Part shown: piece after piece, positions 12,631 to 24,717 of the stretch
Layout: every line of letters begins with the position of its first letter
Numbering within the stretch: position 1 is the stretch's first letter
From: Lutjanus erythropterus
Lineage: Eukaryota; Chordata; Actinopteri; Lutjaniformes; Lutjanidae
NCBI GenBank assembly: GCA_020091685.1
Contig: CM034613.1
Location: 1,702,345-1,766,344, forward strand
Direction of reading: 5' to 3'
Length of the DNA stretch: 64,000 bases
Notes under the pieces: model-generated
Seen by the model: only the letters and a program-made list of their open reading frames with translations
Database searches by the model: none
Told to the model about the DNA's origin: nothing
Program-made: the position numbers and the translations under genes

Positions 12631-13254
12631 CCTCCAAAAGTTTGATAATCAATTACAGACAAATGGGAGGCGATGCAATCAAAAAAATCAAAAAACAAAG
12701 TGACCGATATGATCTATCTAGGAAAAATTGAATGATGTGTCTATTTGTAGAACTGCGCAAGGAGTAGTGATCCAGAAAAGGTATGGAAGAATAATAATAA
12801 GTCAGCAAAATGAAGAGCGAATATAACATTGTGTGACTTCTGCAATTGGCAGCAATAAAACAACAATCATTACAGGAAAGACATGACAGATAGGTCCAAA
12901 CATGTGGAGCATTCAGACACACGTCCTGACAAGATTGTGACAGGATTCATTCACTGATTCATCATTTTCAGTCATTTTTTAAGAAAAGTTCTAATTCTCT
13001 GATTTCAGCTATTGTGAAAGTAATGCAATCACAATTTCAAGCACATTATCCAAAACCCAAGCACTTTTCAAACCATGAAAACTCTACATTACACAAAATT
13101 CAAGCATTTTCAAAGATTTCCAGCACCCGTAACAAACCTATGACTGCAGAAGAGAGACTTGGCCAATCATTTTGGGCTCTGTGCTTTAAATTTACCTTCC
13201 TTCTGAGAATGAGATGAGGAGATTGATATCAATCTCATGTCTGTGTGTGAGTTA

Positions 13255-13400
13255 CAGAGCTTAAAGTCAGGTCATGATTAGCCTAGCTTAGCTTAAAGAC
13301 TGGAGGGAAGGGGCAGACAGCTGAATTAGCTCTGTCTAAAAAGCCAAAGTTTATTTAATCCATACATTGGCATCATTTTTTCAAACTGAAATGAAGGAAA
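13255..13400. repeat. Piece of common fish repeat with TTAGCTTAAAGACTGGA
   Basis: GCCTAGCTTAGCTTAAAGAC then GGGGCAGACAGCTGAATTAG resembles a very abundant teleost dispersed repeat. Confidence 0.5.
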
Positions 13401-13404
13401 GTAA

Positions 13405-13770
13405 CATTAGTTCTTCATGGTTCTCTCCTGCAACTGATAGGATGCTGTCAGATTGGTTCAGACAAAGTGGATTCTGGGAAGTGTCGACTTCCTGAGAATG
13501 AATAGTGTTTACATTTGCTGAGGCAGGAAATGAAGGGAAATGAGTTGATTCATGGATTCACACTTTTTAATAACAGGCTGTTTGTTAGCAGACGTTCTTG
13601 CCTCCATTCAAGCAACTTTCCTGCATTCGGAAATCCTGAGTCGATAGGTTGGCGGCGACATCGCCCATCATCTAGTATCACAAAACAATATTGTTCAGGG
13701 GAATGAAGGGAAATGAACTGATTAGTGGATTCACACTTTTAAATAACAGACTTTTTAAAGATCGTCTGAA
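13405..13770 (+). mobile_element. Interspersed repeat family D with an internal duplication
   Basis: GGTTCTCTCCTGCAACTGAT, GATTGGTTCAGACAAAGTGG and GGAAATGAAGGGAAATGA match 59815-59980 and, inverted, 23040-23125. The part GAATGAAGGGAAATGAACTG with GGATTCACACTTTTAA recurs at about 13695, about 170 bp after its first copy. Confidence 0.7.
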
Positions 13771-14572
13771 ACCGTTAAACTGTTGTTGTCTTTTTTGGGC
13801 GGACCTGAAACATGGCTTGGTGATGTGCCGTGCCATGAACCGACACGAACAACGCCACCTCCCCGTCCCCTCACCTTCTCTAACGGTCAGTTGTGAACAT
13901 ACCCTCAGCAGCTCTCTCAGTCTTAATCAGCCCAGCAGTTCACTTCGGCTCACTTCCATTCCAACAACCTGACACAGAAGAAAAAAAAAACACCATCCCG
14001 TCACCGTCCTCTGGCTCTGGTGGTTCAAACATGTCTGGACATGTCTAATAAAGCTACTAGGGAGCGTCCATGGGAGCATGATTTTGAGACTTTAAATAAT
14101 TAGCAATTTGTCTCCAGTTTGCTCTTGTAACTCAACCAACATGGCATTTAGGATGAATTGTTGCTTCTAGTCTGGTACTTGAACTGAAATATTCATGGAT
14201 CTTCTAACTTCGTCAGCAGACATACAAGCATGAAGTTCTCTAACCATGTTATAGTTCGTGTGAGAGATAAATCAAGTCCACATTCCCTGTAGCTGTCTCC
14301 TCCCCACCCGTAGCTCTTAACCATGAACACAGTGGAGGAATGAGGAGCCTGATCTGAGTAGGCACACATTCTTTCAGCATAGTTTTTCATCCTGCAGAGG
14401 ATTCATGGTCATACACACAAACAAGGGTCGTGTGAATGCTATGTACCTTCTGCCCCCGTCTAATAAAACTGTGACCTGAGACATGAATGCACGCCTTTTC
14501 TCTCTCACACACATGTTCATTCCTCCTGTCCCTTACACTCTCTACACACACTTTAACACCGCAGAGTGCTCA

Positions 14573-15983
14573 ACAGAGGTGGGAGGTATTTTTACTTACT
14601 GTGCTGTACTTAAGTAGATTTTTCAGGTATCTGTACTTAACTTGAGTATTTATTTTTCTGACAACTTTTTATCTTTACTCCCTACATTATAACACAAATA
14701 TCTGTACTTTCTACTCCTTACATTTTCAAAACAGGCTTTAGTTTAGGTACTTAAGTTTCAATGCATCTGATATAATGAGATGAAAATGACATAAAAGACG
14801 TAACAAGATAAAAAAGACAACAAGACAAAAATGAGGTAAGATGTAAAAAGACAAAAATAATGGAACAAGACAAAAACGGTGTAAAAAAAAACATAACAAG
14901 ACAAAAATGACATAAAAGACAAAACAAGACAAAGACGATGTAACAAGACAAAAACAATGTTAAAACGTAATGAGACAAAAATAGCACAAAAAAATTTAAC
15001 AAGAACAACAAAAACAACAAAAAAGACAAAAAACAACATCACAATACAAATAAGATGTAACAAGACAAAAACTATGTCAATACAAAAATGATATGACAAA
15101 TTTTAAAAAAAAGTCTTTATAAGACAAAAAAGATGCAACGAGACAAAAAGGCGTAAGAAATGGAACAAGACAAAAACAACATAAAAGACAAAACAAAACA
15201 AAAATGATGTAACAATATAATAATGATATAACAAGACAAAAACAAAGTAACAAGACAAAAATGGTGTAAAAACATAACAAAAAAAGACAAAAACTACATA
15301 GTAAGACAAAAAAGACATAACAATACAAAAACAATGTAACAAGACAGAAATGGTGTAAAAAGGACACAAGACAAGACTTTACAAGATAAAAAAAAGACAA
15401 AAGACAGAAGAAGACAAAAACAATGATGTAACAAGACAAAAATGAAAACATATAACAAGACAAAAGCAACGTAAAAGACGAAACAAGGCAAAAAGGATGT
15501 AACAAAACAAAAACAGTGTAAAAACTTAACAAGACAAAAATAGGATAAAAAATGTAATGAGATAATAATAACAAAAAAGACATATCAAGACAAAATCAAC
15601 ATAACAAGACAAATAAGATGCAACGAGACATAAACTATGTAATAACACAAAAATGATGATTAAAAAAACATCTTTACAAGACAAAAATGATGTAACCAGG
15701 AAAAAATGGCATAAAAAAAAAACAGAACCGGACAAAAATGACGTAACAAGATGAAACCGACAGCGAGGGAGACTCAGCCACAGAGAAAAGGTGAGGGTCA
15801 GCAGCCACATTTTATTTTTATACTGTGAGTACAACTCAGAGCCTGTACTTTTTCACTTTTACTTGAGTAAAGAAGTTGAATCAGTACTTCTACTTTTACC
15901 AGGGTCTTTTTTTAAGTCAGGTTTCTTAAGATAAGTGTCTGTACTTCTTCTTGAGTAAAGAATGTGTGTACTTTTGCCACCTC
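14573..15983 (+). mobile_element. hAT-like MITE carrying a long minisatellite
   Basis: Left end ACAGAGGTGGGAGG and right end GCCACCTC are inverted. AGAGTGCTCA (14563-14572) and AGAGTGTTCA (15984-15993) flank it as a target duplication with one mismatch. Both ends carry the ACTTGAGTA/TACTTAAGTA words of a widespread fish element. The middle is the array 14775-15755. Confidence 0.8.
14775..15755 (+). repeat. Degenerate minisatellite, AACAAGACAAAAATGACGTA type
   Basis: About 980 bp of imperfect units mixing AACAAGACAAAAA with TGATGTAA, TGACATAA and TGACGTAA. Same type as 2098-2740. Minus-strand frames up to 168 codons here are composition artefacts rich in F, L, C, S and V. Confidence 0.9.
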
Positions 15984-16164
15984 AGAGTGTTCAGTATGTC
16001 CTACAGGAATTATCAACCTCCACAGCAGATAGAATAACCATGAGATTGCACTGGTATGTAATCACACAGAGAGACGGCTACATGCACGTGTTGGACAGAG
16101 CCTGTGTGTATATTTATCTCTATACGTCCACATAGTGAGACATAGAGAGAGAGAGAGGTATTGA

Positions 16165-16300
16165 GCAGGAGGGCGGAGGTTAACCAAACAGCGCTCATAA
16201 CCCGCCAAGAGGCAGCCATCGCCGCGGCTCGGCTCGGTTTATTTACTGAAACGCTTGAGACGAGGGCGACGCCGCTGCTGCCAGAGAGACACATATGTTG
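16165..16300 (-). promoter_or_regulatory. Small CpG-rich islet, possible promoter or first exon
   Basis: About ten CpGs in roughly 100 bp within AT-rich DNA (CCATCGCCGCGGCTCGGCTC onward). On the minus strand GGCGATGGCTGCC gives an ATG (16219-16217) in a good Kozak context, overlapping a YY1-like core, followed by a hydrophobic start MAASWRVMSAVWLTSALLLN. No donor or further exon was found, so the coding reading is speculative. Confidence 0.3.
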
Positions 16301-16634
16301 TATGCAGTGGGAGAAGAGATAACAAGAGGGGAGGACAGCTGGGGTGTTTCATTACAGAGGAACACACACACAACACCTCTGTGAGTGTCTGCACAGGATT
16401 TACACCACCCACAGTATCCAATAATGACAGGTACTGCAGGACACACTCATCAGACACACACACACTTTACTGTCTGTGAGCATCAGGTACGAGGAACAGT
16501 GAACTGTTTCTGTTTCAAAAGATCCCTGCTGCAGAATCCTTAAAAAAAAGAATTAAAGGTGAGCTCAGAGGACAAAGGAACAGAGGTGAAGTTAGAGTCT
16601 CAGTTAAATTTTAGTCATGCTAAAAAGATCTGTA

Positions 16635-16730
16635 AAATGATTAAAGGGATAGTTCGCATTTCTGAAGTGTGGTTGTATGAGGTACTTATCAATAGTCATT
16701 GTATTACCTACAGTAGATGAAGGTCGGCAT
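16635..16730 (+). mobile_element. Repeat family E end (AAAGGGATAGTTCGCATTT)
   Basis: TTAAAGGGATAGTTCGCATT, GTGTGGTTGTATGAGGTACT and TACCTACAGTAGATGA match, inverted, 25610-25722. Also close to 24600-24650 and 11415-11450. Confidence 0.65.
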
Positions 16731-16764
16731 GACAACAGTACAGTCTTAGATGTAAAGATTCCTG

Positions 16765-17765
16765 AAGATCTGGGGTTCTACCCAGAACCATTTGCTTTGG
16801 AAGAACCCCATTTTGAAGAATTCCATCAAGAAGCATTTTTGGATGAAAGAGTTCTTCAAGGATTGTTGAAATTCTTGAGGGCCGTTTTCATCAAGGGTTC
16901 GCTAACAGTTTCTTGTACTGTAACTTAAAAGGGTTCTCTGTAGAACCCCCTGAGTGAAACCCCTAGATGTGTTCTCGATAAAACCCTTGGAATATTAAAA
17001 GGATCTTGGTAGAACCCTGTGGGTGGATTCTAGATAAAAACCCCTGGAATATTAAAAAACTCCTATTTGTGTAGAACCTCCCTTTGGGGGCTCTACAGGA
17101 AACACTTGGGATATAAAAAGGTTCCCAGTAGAACCCCCCTGTGTGGATTCTTGATAAAACCCTAGAAGATAACAAGTTTTTGGTGAAATCCCCAGGCTGG
17201 GTTCTAGATAAAACCTTTGGAATGTGAAAAGGTTGGCAGTAGAACCCCCTGGGTCAATTCCAGTCATATAATATAATATGGAATACAGAACAGTTCTAGG
17301 TAGAACTCGATGATTGTGTTCCAGATAAAACTATTGGAATATACAAAGGTTCTTGGCAGAATCTACTGTAGCGGGTTCTAGATAAAATCCTTGGAATATA
17401 AAAAGATTCTCCATTGAACCTCCTTGGTGGGAGTTCTTTGAATATAAAACGGTTCTTGGTAGAACTCCCTGGATAAGAGTGGGTGGATTCTCAGTAAAGA
17501 AAAAACCCCTGGAATACAAAAATGTTCTCTGTAGAACCCCGTGAGTGTGTTCTAGATAAAACCCTTGGAATATAAAAAAAAACCCCTCCTATTTATGTAG
17601 AACCTCTCTGAGTGGGTTCCACATAAAACCGTTGGAAGATAAAAAGGTTCTGAGTAGAACCCACTCGGTGTGTTCTAGATAAAACCCTTGAACTATATAT
17701 ATATATATATAAAAAGCCTCCTATTTATGTAGAACCCTCCTGTGTTGGTTCTACTTAAGTATGCA
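16765..17765 (+). repeat. Array of GGTTCT...AGAACC units
   Basis: From 16925 on, about 13-14 diverged units of about 55-65 bp read GGTTCTNNGTAGAACCCC, then GGGTGNNTTCTAGATAAAAC and CCTTGGAATATAAAAA. A looser GGTTCTACCCAGAACC lead-in starts at 16773. Each unit contains a short inverted repeat GGTTCT/AGAACC. A short AT microsatellite sits at 17695-17711. Confidence 0.85.
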
Positions 17766-19619
17766 GAAATACTGTCATCTAAAGTTATTCCATTACAAGA
17801 AAAGTCCAGCATGAAAAAAAAATACTTATGCAAAAGTACGGAAGTATTATCAGCAAAATTTACCAAGTAAAAATACTCATTATGCAGTGTTCTATTATTA
17901 TTGTAGTATATTGTGTATTTTTATCACTAACAAATACATGTACGAATGGTGTTCTTCATTAATGTGGAACTGATTTTGGATAGTTTAGTTATATTAATAG
18001 TAATAGTACTGCATCATAAAAATGATATGGCGCCATTCACACAAAGTAGAGAGCAATTTTTTAAAAAGAAAAGACTGACGATTTAATAAAATGTACAAAT
18101 AATAGATAATAGAATATTAAAATATGTCTTTTTGTGTAAAATATTGCATTATTCATCTGAAAAGTTAATAATCGTGGTCAGATACTGAGGGTACTTTTGC
18201 CTGCCTGTTAATATCTGTACATGTGAAACAATATAATTTGCTTGTGTGTATGTTTTATTGCTCTCTGGACTGATGACACAAGATTAACACCATATCAGAG
18301 GACGTGAAGGTGGATGTTGTGTCACAGCCAGGTGTTGGTTTATGAATGTGTGCATGAATGTTGAGGGAGTATTGATTTTTACTTTTCAATTATGCTGGAA
18401 AATATGTTTTAATGGGCCAGACTCCTTGTGATTACCTTTTTATTATTATTAAATGTAGTTAATGTCTTACAGAGTTGACAAGATGATAGATTTTATTCAT
18501 TTCACAGCATAGTCATAGTCATAGGAGTTGTCTTAGTGCAAATCAAAATGCACATTTTTAATAGAAAGAAGAATCATAATTCATCTTTAACTTTGATTTA
18601 GAAGGGATACAGAGTTGACATGTTATGGTTGAGACACATCTGATAACAGTATTATTTGATGAATATAGAAAGTTTACCAGAGCTTGAGCAGTTTTCCAGC
18701 CTTTTTTTAAACCAGGAAGTGAGACAGGGGTCCTTAGTGTATAGCTGACCCTTTTTATGCCTGATTAAATCATGTTTTTGTACAAATCTGATGGAGCTGA
18801 CAGAAATCTGAGACACATTTCACACAAAAGGGCCAACATTTTCATTTTAAAAAATGATTTTAAGACAAAGATGATTATACCTATGTTATCAGTAGACAAT
18901 GTTACTTTTAGAGTTGAAAGGCTTTTGTTCTTGGAACAAGGGTGTTTTCTGACACAGAGCAAGTTTAGGAATTTAAAAAAAATAAAGCAAACCATATCAA
19001 ATTAGATTCAACTTTATTCAATTATGTGCAGATGCATGTTCAAAATGTCTGTATGGAGTCAGACGTACTCTCAGCTGAAGCTCCTTTTAGCTCTGTCAGA
19101 TCATCAGGACCTACTTTCTGCTCCTGTCTTTCTTTAAAAACGTCCCTTGAGAGAATATCAGAGTAGAGGAAGATGAACGTCTGCCCTTTCTGTTCACTGT
19201 GTAATGAGATGAAATTGGTAATCACTTTTCCCCCAGTTTGACTTTCCTCTCTTTGCCATGTTGAGCCTCTCTTGAGGCCATTTTAATTCCCTCCTCTTTT
19301 AAATTTACCTTTGATTGTTTTCAGCTGAGGGCGAGCGGCTGTGACGGGGGAGATGGAAGCAAGAGGGTGGAGATGGAGGAGAGGAACTGATGAGAGATAA
19401 AAAAAAAAAGAGAAAGGAGGGGAGAGTTAGTGGGTGATAAGAGGGGAGCAGTGGCAAAAGGAAATCAAGAGTGTTGCAGGAAATTGTGTCGTTTACATAA
19501 TCAATGAAATGCAATCTATGATGGAGGGAGAAATCTTGTTGTTCTGCCTCCGCAATCCACACCCTTCATATTCCACATCTTATTACTCTATTAATCATAT
19601 GACACTCTAATGTAGATTA
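17766..19619. other. Intergenic, nothing recognised
   Basis: AT-rich, no exon-like segment. GA-rich stretch at 19340-19450. Confidence 0.4.
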
Positions 19620-20572
19620 TCAAAGGGATAGTTGACCCCAAAAAGGACAGTGCTGCAGAATCTCCCAAACAATGGAAGTGAATGGTGACCAGTTTTCAAA
19701 AGCAAAAAACAGCTGGAAAAAAAGTAGATGTACGTTTCCCACTGTGTGATTTGCTCTGCCTCTGGGAGATGGATCTGAATCTGAATGCAGAGAAAAGTCT
19801 CCATCACTCTGTCTCCTCTGCTTTCTCTAAACTGTCAGTCACAAGTTTTCCTTTCTCAAAAAAAAAAATGTAATCCTTCAAAATCCAACAAGACGGGAGA
19901 AGATAAACTTGTACAACTAGAAGTTATGTGATTTGACAGGAGCTGTGAAAATCAAACCATGCGACCAAACTGGCAGTGTGTGAGAAGAGCCAGGCTGCAT
20001 CTGACAGAAACTTCACATGCTGTGATTGACGTTACTGGGACAGTAAGAAGTCAGCATGCTGGGAATAAAGTTTAACTTTGCTTCTAGTAATTTAAGTAAA
20101 CGCAATAAGGAAAGAAAATAAGGACAATAAAGGAATAAAATAACTAAATAAATGACATTCAGAAAAAGCAGAGTCATTTACTTGCAAATACTAAATATAC
20201 ACTCAAAAAAGTTATTCCTGGCTTTTTATGTAAAGTGTTAGGCTACAGTTGACATTTAGACTAAAAACATGGTGGAAATTGTGTCTTTTTGAGTCAAATG
20301 TTAATGTTGTGGCTTACAGACACTTGGATTACACCACATGAGCAGTGTAGAGACATTTTGTGTTTTTTTTGTGTGTGTGTTCTTTTTTTACATTTTAAAA
20401 CTGCTCACCATTCACTTCAATTGTTCTGGATTTGGCTGCAACACTGTTTTCCACTGAAACTCCAGGAGTGTTTTGTGAACTGGAGATCTTCACCCATCCT
20501 CACATCAGCACAGGGGGGAGGAGATATTGAGTGAAATTTCATTTTTGGGTGAACTATCACTTTAAACCGTTA
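19620..20572. mobile_element. Element with long inverted ends (AAAGGGATAGTTGACCC)
   Basis: The left end reads AAAGGGATAGTTGACCCCAA, then GGAAGTGAATGGTGACCAGT. The right end is inverted: ACTGCTCACCATTCACTTCA, then TTTTTGGGTGAACTATCACT. The arms are about 90 bp and diverged. The middle has no open frame of note. Confidence 0.65.
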
Positions 20573-21547
20573 TCAGACTTTTATTTTGAAAGGGGTCAGT
20601 GCTGTGTTCATTGGTAAAGATAATGAACTGTATCTTTTATATTAAAATGCAACTTTATTCACTCAGTGCTGTACATCCATGTTGCTTATGTTCTTCTACT
20701 TTTGCTGCTACTGTTGTTGCAACTTGTATGCATCATGCATGATTCACTGTAAAACATCAAGTTTTGCAGATTGCCAACAAAATATTAGCCCACAGTTCAA
20801 CACAGCAATTCATAAAGGATGACCAACAGTAGAAGTGCCCTTTATAACACTTATGACTGTTCCATTATTAGAGATTTGATCATTATTAGGATTTTATAGT
20901 GTCTGGCCCACAGCGGCCTGATCAGTTTTTCACGTGGCCCCCCATGAAAAATAATTGTTCTCCCCTGATCTAGAGGTTTGCCGGCACATCTTATGTAACA
21001 AAACAAATTCACCTCGAGTTAGATCTGTGGTTAACACAGAAGAGGCACCACAGTGGTCTGTTCAATGTATTTAATGGCATCTATTGATAACATCTGCTCA
21101 CATCTGGTTTCTGTTAGGGAATGTTTCCATATCACCACCCACCAGTGTTACAGGGAAAACAATTGTTCTATTACAGGTCATTGATTGTGCGTTCATTTTG
21201 CTGGTTCAGCCCTGCAGCTCTGATTCTGACTTCCTGCTGCTGAGGACTGGACTTTAGATTCTCTGCACCCACTTTAGTTTTTGTTTTTCCAGGTGAGCTG
21301 GAGGACAAGGTGCTGTTATGTGAAAGGACAGAAGTTTCTCTCAGTTTTAACTAGTTTCTTCATGTCTTTTGGGAGAAACTGCAGCTGACCTGGTGTTACT
21401 ACATGTGACAAATCTTGCAAAAATAAGTCTCCTGTCCTCTAGCCTTCTGTCTTAACCTCAGTGATTCTTTGATTCTGCTTGTAAAGTCAGAATCCTGAGA
21501 TTGAAGTCAGAATAACTGACTTTATTCTCAGAGTTCTCAAAAAATCT
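20573..21547. other. Intergenic with transposon relics
   Basis: CACGTGGCCCCCCATGAAAA near 20932 looks like a hAT-type element end. The remainder is unassigned. Confidence 0.35.
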
Positions 21548-21935
21548 TCCCAAAAACTGACTCATGCCTTTGTATTCTCAAATTTAGATTATTGTAATGC
21601 ACTTTATTCTGGATTACTCCAAAAAACTGTTGATCTGCACCAGCTCCCTGTAACGTTTAAGATGAATCTTAAAATTCTCTCTCTTAATGGTTTAGCTACC
21701 TGTGGCCTTACCTGTCTGGGTGTGTTCCAAATCACTCCCTCAGCTCATCTGGTGCAGGTGATGCAGCCTTAAGTAGTTGTGCACCACGGATTTGGATCAT
21801 GGTGTCTTTGGATATTGGACAAGAAATGTCTGTAGACAATTTTAAGAGAGAGCTCAACATTTATTTTGTGGTTTTTATTTTAATTAAAGATTCCTTTTTC
21901 ATTTTATCTAGCGTGTTTTGATTTTTGATGATTCT
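21548..21935 (+). mobile_element. LINE (L2/Rex-like) 3' ORF fragment
   Basis: From 21557 the frame reads LTHAFVFSNLDYCNALYSGL, then QLPVTFKMNLKILSLNGLA, matching the C-terminal part of non-LTR reverse transcriptases. About 40-50 residues usual between the two blocks are missing, so there is an internal deletion. A further block at 21783-21860 (APRIWIM, VDNFKREL) matches the usual C-terminus. A 5'-truncated relic. Confidence 0.75.
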
Positions 21936-22129
21936 GATATTGCTGTTTTTATTTTGTCTATTTTATTTTTATCCTTTCTGAATTTAGGCTCAGATTACAC
22001 ATTCTGACTTTAAAGTCAGGTGACACCTGGCAAATTACTTGAACATTTATAATATTTATAACAAAGTATGAAGTGTATCTTAAAACCTTACAATTTGATG
22101 AAATACAAGAGAAATGGTAACCTGACACA

Positions 22130-22345
22130 TCAGATGGTTTGTTCCACAGAACCATCAGGGAGGTCGTCTTTAGAAACTGTTTGGAAAAGGGCAAGCACTT
22201 TCAAAAAAAAAACAACCCTTGGCAGGTGATTGGATGAACCATCTGTCTATCATGTGTAACACAGGCTAACTTCAACCAATCAGAGTCAGGAGAAGAACGA
22301 AAACATCTTCTCTCTGCTCTTCTTTCTTCTTCTTCCTCTTCTTTC
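22130..22345 (+). mobile_element. Interspersed repeat family C, copy 2
   Basis: CCACAGAACCATCAGGGAGG, TGTTTGGAAAAGGGCAAGCA and TTGGCAGGTGATTGGATGAA match 500-700. Confidence 0.75.
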
Positions 22346-22734
22346 TTACAAAATAAATTCACCTCAAGTGGGTATCAGAATAGACACTGCAGTGTTTTTT
22401 TTCTGTGTAGTGAATACTATTGATAACATCTGCCCACATCTGGTTTCTGTGAGGACATATTTCCATGTAGCCACCTACCACTGTTTGAGGGGACGGAACC
22501 GTTTCTGGAACACAAACTCAGTTTTTTTTCCAGATGAACCGGAGGACAAGGTGCTGCTTATGTCAAAAGAGGGACCTTCCTCTTAGCTTTGTTCAAAGTT
22601 TCTTCATGTCTTTTGGGAGATATGATCATGAAATACCATTCTGCTGATCTGCTGTTACTGTGTGTGACACAATCTTGCAAAAATCTCCTGTCTCCTCTCC
22701 TCTATCCACTGTTTTAACCTCATTGATTTTTTCT

Positions 22735-22950
22735 GGGGATGTAACTGATTATTTTCATAGATGGTTAATACTTGTCTGTCTTAAAATGTCAGAAAATGGT
22801 GGAAAATGTCAATCGGCGTTTCCCAATGCCTAAGATGATGTCCTCAAATGTCTTGTCTTAATCACAGCCCAGAAATATTCAGTTCAGTGTCAGAGGAGTA
22901 AAGAAACCAGAAAATATTCACACTGAAGATTTAAGTTTGTTCATATTAGT
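22735..22950. mobile_element. MITE of the ATTAATCGATTA family, copy 2
   Basis: GATGATGTCCTCAAATGTCT, CAGAAATATTCAGTTCAGTG and GAGTAAAGAAACCAGAAAAT are shared with 48590-48670. Confidence 0.75.
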
Positions 22951-23039
22951 TACAAGTTATAAAACCGCAAAGGTTTTGTTAAAATCTGACCCAACTGACC
23001 CTTCAGTAAGCCCCGCCCTACCCAAGACTATTCATTCTC

Positions 23040-23125
23040 AACACGTCAACACCTAGTTCCCCAGATCCACTTTATTTGAACCAATCAAGTTGCAGGAGAG
23101 AACCATGAAGAGCTAACGTTGCGTT
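23040..23125 (-). mobile_element. Interspersed repeat family D, inverted fragment
   Basis: Reverse complement of the GGTTCTCTCCTGCAACTTGA, TTGGTTCAAATAAAGTGGAT block seen at 13418 and 59828. Confidence 0.6.
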
Positions 23126-24599
23126 ACTGATCTCCAGTTGAAAATGATCGCAAAGATCATTTTGTTTGCATGCAAAGATGGAGATTAGAGATACAAGAAC
23201 TTCTAACTTCATCTGACATTTGAAATTTCACAGAGAACAGTAAGGTGAGGCTAATATTAACATAGCTGGCAAGCTAATGCTTAGCTAACCTTAGCTTAAC
23301 AGTTAGTTAACTTTGTAAATCAATGACACTGGAATCACCGTTACATTATCACTTGCTTAGGACACAAAACTTGACTTTGGACTTGGGTGCAAAACTCAGA
23401 ATTTAAGCTTTACATTCAGACTTTTGTTTCAGAATCTTGATTTGAATTCTCACTTGAAACTCAAGCTCAAAGTCAGAGTCTCAGATTTACAGCTTCTACA
23501 ATCAGTTCCCTGAACAATTCAAATAAGATACTTTGAACTGGACAGTGAAATTAAATATAACACTGCTGCTGTATGTGACTGTATCAATACATGCTTTTAA
23601 CTTTGGAAAATGTCTTCAGAATTAATCATCTTATCTAAAACAAAGTATGTCGTGCACATTAAAACATTACAATTTTATCAAATAGGAGAAATGGTTTATT
23701 TTCTGATCAAGGGACTGGGAAAAATTAAATCTTAATATGCCCTACAACAGTAATTAGTCCATTAATGAGGCATCAATAAGAGCACAGACACAGAGCGATG
23801 TAGAAAATGACATTATTTATTTACAAATAGATATTTTGCAGAGTGATTCCAAAGTTTCTGTAAAAGATTGTCATACTAAAACACGGTTCTGTCGTCTCTA
23901 ACTTGAATTGTACAACAAGTGTGAAACAGTGAGCAGAAAATACATGCACATATCTGTACGCTCTGTTCCTGTCACCAAAATAGATCTGATTACAAAATAT
24001 AGTGCTCAATATAAACATCTGTGGAGTTCTGTTTTGCCAGCTGACTCACTATTCATATTTCACAAGTTCTGAAAACACACGTTTGAAATTATTCTTCCTC
24101 TGGGTGTTGTGTATTAAAATAACGGAGCTGCTAAAGCTCAGCAAAAATAGACTCTGCAGTCTCTGTCGACGCTGCTCTCTGCATATCGTTACAGATGAGC
24201 AGCTTCTGCATCTTCAACAGCAAATACTGACGTGTCATTGTTGGCTGGGAAAAAATATGAAGCGTTTTTTTTTTCTTTCTACAGCAGTATAGGCAAAACG
24301 AGCGTTTCGCCCCGATTGTGTCTGAGGCTGAGCCGCTGACAGAGAAGCTCGAGATCAGGCAAAGGCAAAAGAAAAAGCATTCTGAGTGACAGACAGCACA
24401 GCCTGCAAATTATATGTGGAGAGTGTCTGGGCTGTGTGGTGGAACGATGCATGATCACACATTACTGTTTGGTCTGCAATAATGAGATTAAAGGGAGCTG
24501 TGTGCCTCTTTTTAAGGATTATACCCTGTATAATATTCCTATTATATCCCTACAGGGACTCAGAACATATCTGGTAGGTTTAGTGACCTAACAGTAATC
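23126..24599. other. Intergenic; possibly conserved non-coding stretch at 24300-24530
   Basis: No exon. 24300-24530 has no recognisable repeat, balanced composition and homeobox-like words (CAATAATGAGATTAAAGG), so it is a weak enhancer candidate. Confidence 0.25.
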
Positions 24600-24680
24600 T
24601 TAAAGGGATTGTTTGGATTATTTGAGGCAGGGTTATATGAGGTCATATTAGTTGTTATACTGTATTTAGAATATTTTCAC
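24600..24680 (+). mobile_element. Repeat family E end
   Basis: TTAAAGGGATTGTTTGGATT and AGGGTTATATGAGGTCATAT resemble 16635-16700. Confidence 0.6.
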
Positions 24681-24717
24681 CACTTTACATTGCTGTTAGA
24701 CAGCCTTTTCTGATGGG

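Larger units (their letters stand above)
11430..13205. mobile_element. Composite repeat block bounded by inverted ends
   Basis: AATTTAAAGCATAAAGCCCA through CTGCAGTCATATAGGTT (11453-11522) recurs inverted at about 13130-13195 (CTATGACTGCAGAAGAGAG to GGCTCTGTGCTTTAAATTTA). Between them lie at least two other repeats, so this looks like one element filled by later insertions. Confidence 0.55.

Noticed and set aside
14758-15583. Long hydrophobic minus-strand frames (up to 168 codons) resembling membrane proteins
   Set aside because: They arise from the A/C/G-rich minisatellite read on the other strand; composition is limited to F, L, C, S, V and Y and several frames are open at once.
18765-19005. 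Overlapping frames on both strands of about 77 codons
   Set aside because: No homology, no splice signals and AT-rich composition.
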